From assembly GCA_008330645.1 (NCBI GenBank), contig VLTN01000020.1, positions 1 through 64,000 on the forward strand: a DNA stretch of 64,000 nucleotides. The letters are read 5' to 3'. Below the pieces are notes generated by a model. That model searched no databases and had not been told where the DNA came from. It saw only the letters and a program-made list of their open reading frames with translations. The stretch is from Cafeteria roenbergensis. Lineage: Eukaryota > Sar > Bigyra > Bicosoecida > Cafeteriaceae. Below, one piece after another: positions 11,401 through 23,400 of the stretch (positions are counted from its first letter, which is position 1; each line of letters opens with the position of its first letter). A program made the translations under genes and the position numbers.

Positions 11401-14400
11401 CCGCGGAGGTTGCGGACCGGTGGTGCGCCCCCCGCTCCTCCTCGGGTCCGGGGTCGCTGTGGTAGAGGCAGCGCCTCGCGCCAGGCGGCACCCCTCGCGG
11501 GTCAGGCTCCACCAGAAGGGTCAAGCGCTCCAGGGCCACGGACACCTCCATCGAGGCCCGCCCCCCTGAGGAGTCGGATCGCCCCGTGCCGCGGTGCCGC
11601 GCGGGCGGACCCTCCGGTGTCGCCTCCCCGTCCTTCGCATCGCCGGCAGACGAGCCGGCGCCTTCAGCAGGGCTGCCGGCGGGCGACGGCCGCTGGTCGC
11701 TGCTGTCTTCGCTGCGGTCGTCGGCATCGCTGGCCAGGCCCGTGCCAGACTCCACGTCGTGGCTCGCGCTAGCACCGCCCATCGAGTCCCTTGCAAGCTC
11801 CCCTGCCGCCTCCGTCGGCGGCGCAGTCTGTCGCAGCTCAAGGCGCATGCGCTCAACGGCCAGGCGCACCACCCCGCCCTCCACCCCCGACCACACGGCG
11901 GGCATTGCCTGCGCGGATGCTGCCTGGACTGCCGCGGGGCACAAGAAAGGGTCGCGCTGGACTGCCGCCGCAATCTCCACAGCCGCCTCGAACGCCTCTC
12001 GGCTCTTGTCCCGGGCGTGCTGCACCGCCTCCAGGTCCTGCACCCCGTCGTAAACCAGGCCTGCGGACCAGAACAAGGCGTCAGTCAATCGCCTGTCGGG
12101 GGCCGCAGCGTGCACGCCCGCCGCGCACAGGTCGGACACTGCTGGGCGAAGCAGCCGGCGACGCAGCCAAACCCGGCGTGCCAACGCCTGCGCGGGGCTG
12201 AGCCGCGCCCAAGGGTCTGCGTCGGCCGGGTCCGGCGCGGCGGCGCGCATGGACGCCGCGGAGGGGTGGGCCGCCTCTGCCCGGGCGATGGGCCTCACAA
12301 ACCAGTCCGTGGACCGGCACAGCACAACGGAGATGCCGTTCACGTCGGCGGCCAGCTGCGTGCTGCGACTGCCTGCCACAGAGGCGTCCCGTCGCAAGGT
12401 CGCGGGGGTGAACACACTCGCGCGGACCCGAGCTGGCAGCAGGGACACGTGCAGGATGGGGCTGTTGTACGCGCTCAGGCGGACGGACACTCCGGCGTGG
12501 AGCGATACTGTGGCGACCAGCAGAGACGAACCCGCCGGCGCAGGGCCGGGCTTCGGCTCCGGAACGCCAGCGCCAGCCCCCGCCGCGGGAGCAAGCCGGG
12601 ATGCAATCGCCTGCGCGCGGGCGGCCCACTGCATCGCGAACGCCGCTGTCGTGAGGTCGGGCGTGAGGCAGAGCTTTCCCATCGACACGTGCACGCGCAT
12701 CACGCGCTCCGGCCAGCGCGCGTCGGCCTTGCCAGCCTGCCCGGTAGCCTCGCCGGAGCCCAGCCCCGAGCGGACAAGGCGCTGGACCTCGTCGGCGGCG
12801 CGGCGCGCAGACGCTGCGCCGGTGCCCAAGTCGCCCTCAGCGGGGGAAGGGGGTGCCACGAGCTGGAATCGCCTCTTCCTTGTCGGACGGGGTCGCGCGG
12901 GCGCGGACGCGTCGACCAAAGATACTGCCAACAGCGGCCTGATGCCCCGCAGCCGCACTTCGGCGGCCGCCTTGCTCTTCCACGCGCGGAGCTTCGGCGC
13001 TACCGATGCGCGCAGCTGGTGTGCCCCCGTGGGCCACTGCCCGCCTCCTGCTGGTGTGAGGCCCTGGCTGAACGACGCAAAGCGGCCCAGTCCAGCCTGC
13101 TGCTTGCCAGGCCCGCCGCTGCTGGCGGGTGGCTCCACTTCGGCATCGCCGCCACCGTCCCAGTCTTCGCCACTGCGGGAAACGTCGCCCACAAAGATGC
13201 AGCGGCCGCGGGACACGGCGTGCTCTGGGGCGCTCAGGCGCGGCCACACGGCAGCGTAGCGTGACTCCACCCAGCGCGCAGGCTCCCACGCCTGCAGCTG
13301 GCCCACGGACGCGAGGAGTGCCCGGTCTCCCTTTCGTGGGAGCGCGCCGGGCACTGCAGGCGGGAGCGCGATCAGGGCCGTGACGCCGTCAGACCGGCGG
13401 GCCAAGCCGACGCTCGCTGGCAACTGCACGGCGAGCACTGCGAGCCGGTGCGCCGACGCGCGGAAGAGTTCGCGGAACGCGTGGTCAGTCTCTGCGCTGG
13501 CCTGCACGGACTCGCCGTCGGGATCGGGAGCGGCGCCGTCGGCGGAGGCTGCCGCCGCCCGCACTGCCGCCCTGGCCCGGAACAGAGAGGCCGGCAAGCG
13601 AACCTTGAGGCGAGACGCCCGCCTGTCCTCGCCGCTGCCCTCCCCTTCCACAACGAGCTGGATGCTGCCGACCGAAAAGCGTGCGACGGTCAGAAGCAGG
13701 TCGGATCGGTCAAGCGGTCTAGCCGCCTGCCGCCGAGGGGCAGGCAGCCTGGTTGGCCCCTTTGCCACCTGGCTGGGATTGGCCGGCTGGATGCCCAGCA
13801 AAGCTGCGGCCTCGCGACTCAAGTGCCTGCGCAGCTCCACCCACCGCCTTGCAACCCTGACCAGCGGCGCGAGGGAGCCAAGCCCGACCCGCAGCTCCAC
13901 CCTGCGCACCCACAACCAGGCCGTGCGGGCCTGCGCGTGGCAATTGTGCGAGTCTGGGCCAGCGGACATCATCGCCTGAGCGTGCCGAAAGATGCTGTCC
14001 CTGCTCATGACTCGGTTCCCGCTGCCGGGCGGTGGAGCAGCTGCTTTGGCGTCGGCGGGCTGCTTGGGAGGTGCTGCCCGCACAGCCCGCGGCGGGTCTG
14101 CCCGCTCCGGCCGAGCCGGCGCGCGCCGACTGGGATGCTCTCGCGGTGCCCCGTCCCCGGTTGGTTGTGTCGGCAGCCTCTGGGAGGCAGACGAGGGACC
14201 GAGCGTGGCCGAGGAGCGCGCCTGCGGCCAGTTGGCCTCCGAGGCGCAGAGTTCGCCGACGATGGGCCCGGCTGAGAGCAGCTGCGTGCACCAAAGCACC
14301 GAGCAGCCAGCGAGCCAGTCGGACGCAAGAGCCCCGGCTGGGACGACGTTGGCTGCGCCAGGGCGGTCGTCGCCGCTTGCCGCAAGCGCTTGCGCTCGCA

Positions 14401-17400
14401 CGGAGCCGATTCGCAGACAGAAGCTGGGGACAGCCAGCGGCTTTGAAGCTGCCTGGGTGCCGCCCACGGCCCACGACGCAAGGGCAGCCGAAGCGTCGCC
14501 TGACTGCTTCCCTGTGCCAACGTGGTCGGGCCTTCGCGCCCCTCCCGCAGAAACGCGGATGCCGTCGATCAGCTCCCCATCATCGGGTGCGCCTGGGGGG
14601 CGCTCTGCAGCCGCAGACCGGAAGGCGCCTTGCGACGGAGGCTGCCACGGCGGCACACTGGCCTCTGCTTCAACGGCAGCGCTCCCGGGGGGGAAGCCTT
14701 GCGCGGCCGAGAGCGCCGCAGCCAGCGCCGAGTGCGGCGCAGAGCGGCCGACGGCCTCGACGACCTGCGACAGCCCGTGGCCGTCCCACGCTGCCCTGCC
14801 CTTGGTGTTCACTCTCCCTCGAACCCCCTTGGACGAGGTGCTTGTGACCAAAGCAATGGAGGACACCACGAGGCGCACGCCCGTGAATCGGGGCCCCGCC
14901 TCCTTCGCGCGGCGCGGCAGCGACGCCGGGTCGTCCAAGTCCTCGGCAGGGCCCGAGGACGGCACCCCGCCTTGGGCGTCGCGCTTCGCGGCCCGCTGCT
15001 CGGCAGCCGTGTTCTCCACTGCCCCAACCGCGAACTGGAAGCGGTCCATCACCAGCGACAGCACGAGATGGCCCTTGCCCGACGCCTTCGCGGCTGCTGC
15101 TTGGCCCTTCTTCGTCGACCCGGGCTGCGAGTCTGCGGCATCCAGCACAAGTGCATCGTCGTCCTCGGAGTCACTGTCGACGCTGGAGCCGTCCGAGAGC
15201 GCACCGCCGTCGCCGGCACTGAGGCCGAGCCAGTCCGGCTGCCTCCGCTCCGGCCGGCCGGGCCGTCGCAAGCTCCCGGAGCGGCGCTCCGGGGCGTCTG
15301 CCTCCTCCTCAGCAATGGTTCCGAGCGGGCCTTGAAGCAGTTGCGCGTGCGAACCGGCCCTGACGGCGTGGCCTGCGCCCCTCTCAGGGGCAATCTCGTC
15401 CCCGCGCTTGGAGCCTTCCTCGCCTGACGCATCCGCGCCAAACAACGACGAAAGGTTTGCGACGTCGGGACGGGAGCCGGCGCCCCGGTGGCGCTTGGTA
15501 GAAGCCTTGGTCCGGCTCACGAGCATTGCCACAGACGCAAGCTTGCCCGTGCCGCTCTCGTCTCCAACACTGCCTGACGACGCGTTGCCTGGGTCGCTCG
15601 CATCCGAGGTCGGACGGACCAGCCTCTCGATGTGGATCCGCCGCGCAAACGCAAGGGCAGAGGCGAACAGGCCGGGGCACAGCGTCACAGCCGTGGGGGC
15701 CAGCCTGACGCGCGCGACTGCTTGCCGTGTCCGCCGCCAGTCGCCCGCGCTAAGCTGCCAGTCTCGACGAGCGAGCTCAGCCCCGTAGCCTGGCCTGAGC
15801 GTCGGCAGCGCCCCCCCCAGTCGAGAGAGCGTGGCGAGTATGCCGTGCGTGTCGCCACTGCCCCCGCCACCCTCTGCGCCGTGGCCGGGTGGCCCGCTGT
15901 CGGTCTCCCTGGCGATGCGCTGCGCCGCGACCTCGCGCAGCAAGGAGTCCTCCGTCATCGCTCGCTCGGCTTCGTCCGCCTGCACGCAGGCGCGCAGCAG
16001 GCCGCACCAGCGCTCCCGCTCCTCGACGGTGTCGGCCACCAGAAGGAGAGCGCGCATTGCCCCGTCGGACATGGCCGGCGGGTCCATGATGCACATGCCG
16101 TTGTTCGCAACGACCTCGCTCGACACCGCCGGGGCCGACCCCCAGAGCCCGCCGAAGCCTGTCGCAGCAGGGTTCTTTGCCGGCCTGCCGCCCCGCGCGG
16201 CCAGTGCCTCTCCGCTGAGAACCATGACCCCGGCAGATATGGGCGCCTTGGCCGTGGCCTCAGCCCGGGTTGTCGACCGGCTCCGGTAGCATCGCAGCCA
16301 CTTGCCGGAGGAGTCCACCTCCACGTGCACCGGCACCCAGTCGGCCACCCTTCCCAGAAGCCCTCCGGCGAGGGAGGCCTCGTCGTCGGCCGCCTCGTGC
16401 AAAATGGCCATCCGAAACTTGCCCTGCGCCAGGCACGTTCCGCCCTCGGGCAGCGCTGAAAGCTGCCTGGGAAGCTCTCGCAGCCTGTCTTTCGCAGAGG
16501 ACGCGGCCTCCTGGCCCTCCTGCCAGTGCTGGCTGCGGGCGGCCCACCCCGCGCTCTCCATGTCCGTAGTGGCGCTGGCCTGGGCCACGGCTGCCTCGGC
16601 CACGCGGCCCAGCTGCTCGTCGAGGTCCGCCACCGTGACGCTTTCCTTCGCAGCGCATCCTGCAGCATCAATGGCCGCCGAGCGCAGGGCGCGATAGGTC
16701 CACGGCACGTCGCCGTCTGCCACGGCGTGGATGGCGTCCACTGCAGCCTGGTGCAGCCGGTCAGCGGAAGCAGACTCCACGTGGCCGCTGTTGGCCGCGG
16801 TTGCGGCCATGGCTGCAGGGAGCCCGGCCAGCGCAACCGTTTCGGCTGCCATCAGCCTCGGAAGCACGGCCCCGACCATCACGTCGTCGGGGTCGCCTTC
16901 GTCCAGCACGCCGCCAGCCTGCCCGCTCGTTGACGCGCGCACCAGCAGCACGTGCCGCATCGTGTACACGGGGAGCGACCCAGGCTCGGACGCGCGCCCT
17001 AGGAGCAACGACTCGGCAGGGTGCATCACGCCCGCGCCGTCCTCGACCGCCTGCTCCATGAGCGGGTGCAAGGACGTGCCGTCCAGAAGGCTGCCTCGCG
17101 AGCGCAGCCCCAGCGTTCCCAGGTACCCGGCGCTCCACAGCCTCGACGTGGCGGCTGCCCCTGTGCCGACGTCCCACTGTCGGCTCGACACTGATCGGGA
17201 GCGAAGCAGCTTTGCAGCCCGAGTGGCGTCGGCCGCAACCATAACGCGGTCCGCATCGTCCAGAAAAGTCTCCCGCGACCCGTCCGCTGCGCTGTGCGCG
17301 GCGGACTTGCTGGGGGGTGAGGAGTCCGCCGCCCCTGCCTCGCTGCCAGCCCGGCCCTTGCCCTGGCCGAAGCTGGCGGCTGCCGCCGCTGCTGCGGTTG

Positions 17401-20400
17401 CCTGGCTCGCAGACCCGTGCGGGGCAGGCTCGCCGGGCGACCCCAGCGCGCCGGGGGACTGCGGCCGCGCGGCGGCGCGAGCGCCACCTCGACCTCCGTG
17501 GCCTGGCGCGCGGCTGGCAGCGGCCATGAGGGCCTCCTGGACCCCGAAAGCCACGCGCGCCAGCAGCTCGCGTCGCTTGCGGTCTAAGAAGGCGAACCGG
17601 CCCTGCAGCGCCCGCAAAACCTCCACGCGAGGCAGGGACGGAGTCAGGGGGCGGTCCACCGCCGCGGCGCGCCACGCGAACGCGCGCGCGAACGGACACC
17701 ACTGGCTGTCAAGGAAGGGTGCGGCCACTGCGATGTCGATCAGCTCCATCGTGAATGCCGCCAAAAGTTCCAGAAGCTGCCTCAGCTCCCGCACGCCGCT
17801 TTCCCGGGCCGTTCCGCCGGCCATGGCAGGCGCTCCGCCCTCTGAGGTGGCGGCGACCCCGGCCGTGGCGCTGGCTCGCCGGCCGTCAACATCCATCTCG
17901 TCGTCGGACCCTGCCGCCAGGAAGGCAAGTCCCGAGCGCAGGCGCGAGAGCGTCCACGCCACTGCAGTCGTGCTGCTCCCTGGCCGGCTGTGCAGCGCCC
18001 CCGGTGCCGGAAGGGCAGCGACGGCCCCTGCCGCGTCGGGCTGAGGTGGCCGCGTGTGGGGGACGAGCGCCTCAATGTGGATGTAGAACCGCGAGGGCAC
18101 CATCGCGCCCGCCGCGGCGGAGCGGCGCAGAAACCGAGACCGGAGCATGGTCTGGGCAACGGCAATCAGGTCCGCCGGGTCCGTGTTGGACAAGCACGTC
18201 TCCAGGTGCCGAGCGAGCAGCACCAGCTCAGCGCCGACGGAGGCCAGCAACCAGCGGTTCCACCGGGCTGCCGACGCGCCAGCGAGCCGCGAGTCGGGCC
18301 CTGGAATGGGCGACTGCGAAACGGGCGAGGAGATGTTGAGGACCGCCTCCCGCCGGCGCACGGAGGGGACGGACGGAAGGCCGCCGAACGACCCCGGGCC
18401 TCGGAGGCAGCCGCGCCGTGGCTCGTCCATGCGGTTGGTCACGCTCTCCACGAAGCGCGAGGCCTGCAGCTCCGGGGCGGCCAGACTTGGCGTGCGAAAC
18501 CCGCCGTCCAGCGCACGGCTGCGCGGGTAGACTGCCGCCTCCACAACCTTGAGGGCGGCCAGCCGGCGGGAGCCTCCCCCGCCGCCGCCGGCACTCGCTG
18601 CTGCCGCGGCACCGCCAGCGAAGCCCGGGCTGGGTACGAACCGGCCGTCCCCGTCGCCTGCGGCAGCGCCCAGCGCGCCTCGCCCGCTCCCAAGCGAGGA
18701 CACCGCCTGCGCGTTGCCCACTGCGGGCTTTATCAAGTCCACTCTGAGCTCCGACCCCGCGTCGACCAGCCCGGCCCAGCGGCCCCCGTCTGCTGTGAGG
18801 GGGTGCAGCCCCAGAGGGCCCTCGCAGTCCTTGGCCTCCACCTCAGGATCCGCGAGGAGCGCCTCCGCCCTGGCCCGAGCGAACGCCACCATGGCCGCGC
18901 AGATGTCCTCGTCCAGGAGCATGGCACGCAGCGACGGAACGGACTCGAAGAACTTGGCGGTCGCGTGCTGGAGGACCCGCCAAGCCGATCGGGCACCCGC
19001 AGGCAGGACCTCCGAGGCGGACGACGGCGTCGCGTCCTCCGCCTGCTTTGCCCTGCCCCTCCTGCCGTGCCCCCCCCCGCGAGTGCGCCCGTTGGAATCA
19101 GACCTGCTGCCGGGCGGGGTGGGAGGGCCGTCGCCCGCAAGCGCCAGATGGTGCAGAGGCAGGTCCAGCCGCCGCGCGTGGGCAGCCGTCTCCCTCGCCT
19201 CGGAGCCCGGCACCGTCAGCTCTTCTGCGGCATCCAGCTCCCTCGCGATGGCGACCCATCGCGCGTGGTCCCTGAACCCGCCGCGCGTGTGGGACAGCCC
19301 TGCCATGCGCAGAGCTCGGCCCACTTCCCTGTCGAGGCTGCTCCACGAGTCGCCAGCGAGCGCCAAGCCAGGGTCGGCCAGACTCTGAACCCAGGCGGCG
19401 GTGCCGCACCCGAAGATTGCTCGCGCTGCTGACGCAGCAAGCTCAGCAGCGGTCGTGGTTCCCGCCCAGACGCGCACACCGCGGGCGACCGTCGGGAGGG
19501 TCGACCCCTTTCCGCCAACCGCGCCCTCGAGAAGCCGCGACCCGGCTTGCGGTGGCGCCTGCCGCCCGCCCCCGCCCCACGTCGGGGAGAGCCTGTTGTC
19601 CTGCGCAACTCTGCGCCCAGCCTCGCTGCCGGCCAGAGACCCGGCTGTGCTGCGGGTCGCCGACAGCCCGGAGCTTCGCCTCGCGGAACCGTGCTCGGGT
19701 TCGTCACGCGGCTCCCCCCCTCCGCAGTGCTCCGCTGAGAGCCGAGGTGCCTGGATCGCGCGAGGCCGCATCACGGCGACGGCCGAGAGCGCTCGCACAA
19801 GCGAGCGGCCCAGCCCGCTGGACGCCTCAGCATCGATCCCGGGGTCCGCGGTCACGTTGACGCGCCCAACCGCCAAGTAGAGGTCCCGGCAGGCGTCCTT
19901 CCTGTCGGAGGCGCCCAGCGAGACGCTGTCGACGGCCAGGCGCGCAAGCGGCGTGCCGGCCCGGGACACGATTTCCGCCCCTGCGTGGCTGACGCTGAGC
20001 TGGAACGCGTAGCGCTGGTAGCCGTCCGGCAGGTCGCTGTGGCCCCTTGCCGCCAGGCTGCGAAACCTGGACGCGTACAGCGCTGCTGCCGCCGCACGGG
20101 GAAGCACAAAAGAGCTGTCGTCCGTGCCAGCCTCCGCGAGCCAGGGCACGCCGCCCTGCCTCGCGAGCACGCCGCCCGCCCAAGGGCCGACGGAGGCGGC
20201 CGCGCCTGCCGAGGCAGCGGCGGGGGCGCCCCCGTCGATGCGCCCGCGCACCGCCGCGCCGAGGACCGGCCACTGCTGCGGCATCTTCCACCCCCTGTCC
20301 GCCGCCGACGAGTCGGTGGGCCGCGAGCGGGCGGTGGAGCCGGCTGCCCGCGACCGTCGGCTTGGCAGCGAGGCGCGATCAGCCGAGCCAAGGCGCTGCG

Positions 20401-23400
20401 CCGGCAGCGCAAGCGCTCTGGCCAGAGCAGGGCTATCCGCCACGGCGCACTGCGCCACTCGCACCGCGGCCACAACTGGCGCCAGGTCGACCTCAAGCTC
20501 CTGCCGGAGCGACCGCACGGCCTCCAGCCGACCGGCCGTGGTGGCCCGCTGAAACCGGCGGAGCGCCCTCCAGCGGAACTTCGCCGTGTCCCGGAGCCAG
20601 CGGAACGACCTCGGCTGCGGCGGCTCCACGGGCCCTGAATCGTGGGGTTGCGCCTCCTCGCCGGCAGAGCCATCGCTGCTCGGCGCAGCGCTTGCGGCCC
20701 CGCTTTCGTCGTCTGAGTGGCCGCTCCGGCCGCTGGCGATGGGAGACGCCGCTGCAGAGGGGGGCGGCGTCTTGCCCGTTGCCAGGCGCGCCCACCCGGA
20801 CGAGGCCGCAGACATTGCCACCGTTGCCGCCGCCGCCGCTGCCGACGCTGCCACGCGAGCCCCCGGGATTCCGCCCCTCCCGGGCACAGCGGCATCCCCA
20901 GCCGAGAGCATCAGCTGGGGACAAGCGAACACCACCCCGGCAAGGTCGTCGGCGGATGCGCGCATCAGCGCTCGGTTCACAATCGCGTCTGCAGCAGCCG
21001 CCGACGCAGCTCCGCCCCCACGGGCTCCGCTGGCGCTCATCGCCTGCAAAAAGTCGCCGCGAAGCGCGCACCACGACACCAGCGGCAGCGCCACCATGCC
21101 CGCTGGCCCGCTGGCCTTGGTCTGCGCGCCAGTCCTGGCCTCCGGCCCGAGGGCGGAGGACTGCTCGCGCATCAGCCGGGCCATGGCCGCCGAAGCGTCG
21201 GCCTCAGCGCTCAGGGAGGCGGACAGCGAGACGCTGTACTCCTCGTGCCGCTGGGCGTCGCCGCCGCACACCAGGCCCTTGGAGGACGCCAGGGCCGCCT
21301 GCATGATCTGGCGCTGGTAGCGGGCGCGGAACTCGGCCCGCAGCTCCTCCTCTGCGATGGTGCGGCAGGCCACGATGGATGCCTTGCCGCCCCTCGCGGC
21401 GAGCGCCTGCTCAAGGCGGTGCATGCGTCGCAGGCTGTGCATCGCGGCGGCCTGCCTGTCCGCGAGCCGGGCCTCGGCCTCCGCGCGCCGCCCGCCGCGG
21501 CCGCTGGCAGCACCCCTGCCGCCGCCGTCGCGCCGGTGGCGTCCGCGGCTGTGGCCCCGCAGCTGCTCGCCGCCGTCGTCATCGTCCGGACCGCCAACCA
21601 GCTCGCCGTCCTCGTCGCCGTCGCCTTCGCCGTTGTGCTCGCGGCTGCCGTCTCCGTAGTCGCTGCTGTCGCCGAGGGTCCCGTCGTCGGCCCCCTCAAA
21701 GTCGAGATCGCCGTCGCTGTCCGCGCTCCCCCAGTTGTCTGGATCGGCCTCCTCGGTCTTGTCCAGGAAGCAGGCCGGCCGTGGCGACGGCCTGACCAGC
21801 TTGACAAGGGCCAGCCTGTAGACCGACCGCGAGGGTGGCACCGGAAGCGCTGCCGCCGGCCGCCTGCCGGCCTGGGGCACGCTGCGCGGCTGCGGGGCGG
21901 TGGTGACGCCGGAAATGGCCCTGGATGCAGCCCAAGACGACCTCCGCAGCAGGCTGCCAGCCTCGAGGGGCGAGAGCGGCTTGGCCGTGACCACGACAAA
22001 GGGCTCGGGGGTGAACGGCGGCACAACAACGCTCTCCAGTCGGCGAAGAATTGCGTCCACCCGCGCGACCTTGGGAACGCAGCGGGCGACCGAGGGCCGC
22101 CAGAAAAAGCGACGCGCCAGAGCGCTGTACTCTGCCATCAGCACCGTGTCGGCCGACGCGGACAACCCCCGCAGGGAGGCCGGGCCTTGCGGGTCGGGGA
22201 CGGCTTGCCTGCGCTTGCCGCTGGGGCCGTGCCCCGCGCTGCCGCCTTGCGACGCGCCCTCCGCCGTGTCACCCTCTGCTCCTGAGCCAGAGGCCCGAAT
22301 CTGGGACGGCCTTGCTACCGCAGCATCCCTGCCGCTGCTGCTGCCGCTGCCGTTGTCGTCGCCGCCGCTGGTCGCTTTTGCCTTCCACGCTTTGACGTCA
22401 TCCGCAAACGCCACCAGGCACTCAGCCTGCCGCTCGTGGAGGCGCATCTCCAGGACGCCAATGTGCGCCTCTGCCGATACCTCAGCGGGGTGCGCGGCCG
22501 AGTCGATTGGCCCAACCTGCCGGGTCGCCGACACGCGCAGCGTGGTCTTGCGAAGGATGTCCCAGGCGTCAGCCTCGTCGTGGCCGGCAGGGGCGGGGGC
22601 TGGCACAAGCAAGTCCTCCTCTCGCAGCTCCCCGGTGTCGGCCGACGAGGACGAGCGACGGGGGGTAAGGGTCCGCCTGTCGGCCCGCGCCCTGGATGCC
22701 AGGGGCGACCGCGCTTCAGCCTCCTCGTCCATGTCGCCCCCACCCCGCCCCGACCCGGTCTCGTCTTCGCCGCGGCGATGCCCGAGCCCCCGCCGTCGTG
22801 TGCCACGCACTCTCGCCCCTCCTGCGTGGGCAGCTGCAGCGTTGGCGCCATCGCCGCCGCGGTCACTGTCATCGTCGTCGTCGTCGTCGTCGTCTGTGCT
22901 TTCGCCGTCCACGACGGGTGCCCCGATTTCGTCCTCCCCCTCGCCTGCCGCCCAAAGCTCCCCCGCCAGTCCAGACTCGCCGCCGGCTCCGCCGGGAATC
23001 ACTCCCGTGCCGGGGCCCCATTTCACGGCCCCGGCACCCCCGCCTGCCGCGGCGGCCCGCTCCCGCCCCACCTTGGCGCTGTTCAGCCGCAGTGCGGCCG
23101 CCTTTGCTGCCCGCAAGCGAGCCACCTTCGCCCTGCGCGACATTGCGCCGACGAGCGACGCCGTTGCGGCCATGCTGTCCGCCGCCTGCAGGGGCGTGAG
23201 GGACACGGCGAGGCCAGTCACGGAGAGCGTCCGGGTCCAAAAGTGCCTCGCTCGGCGCTCCAGCCCTTTGACCGCCTCGGTGAACGCGGGCGGCGGTTGG
23301 CTGGCGTCCAGAACGACAGAGTCGACGCTGAGCGCCGCCTCGAAGGGAGCGGCGGCCGCCCCGCTCACGTACCGCACGTTGATGCGAAGATCTCGCAGCA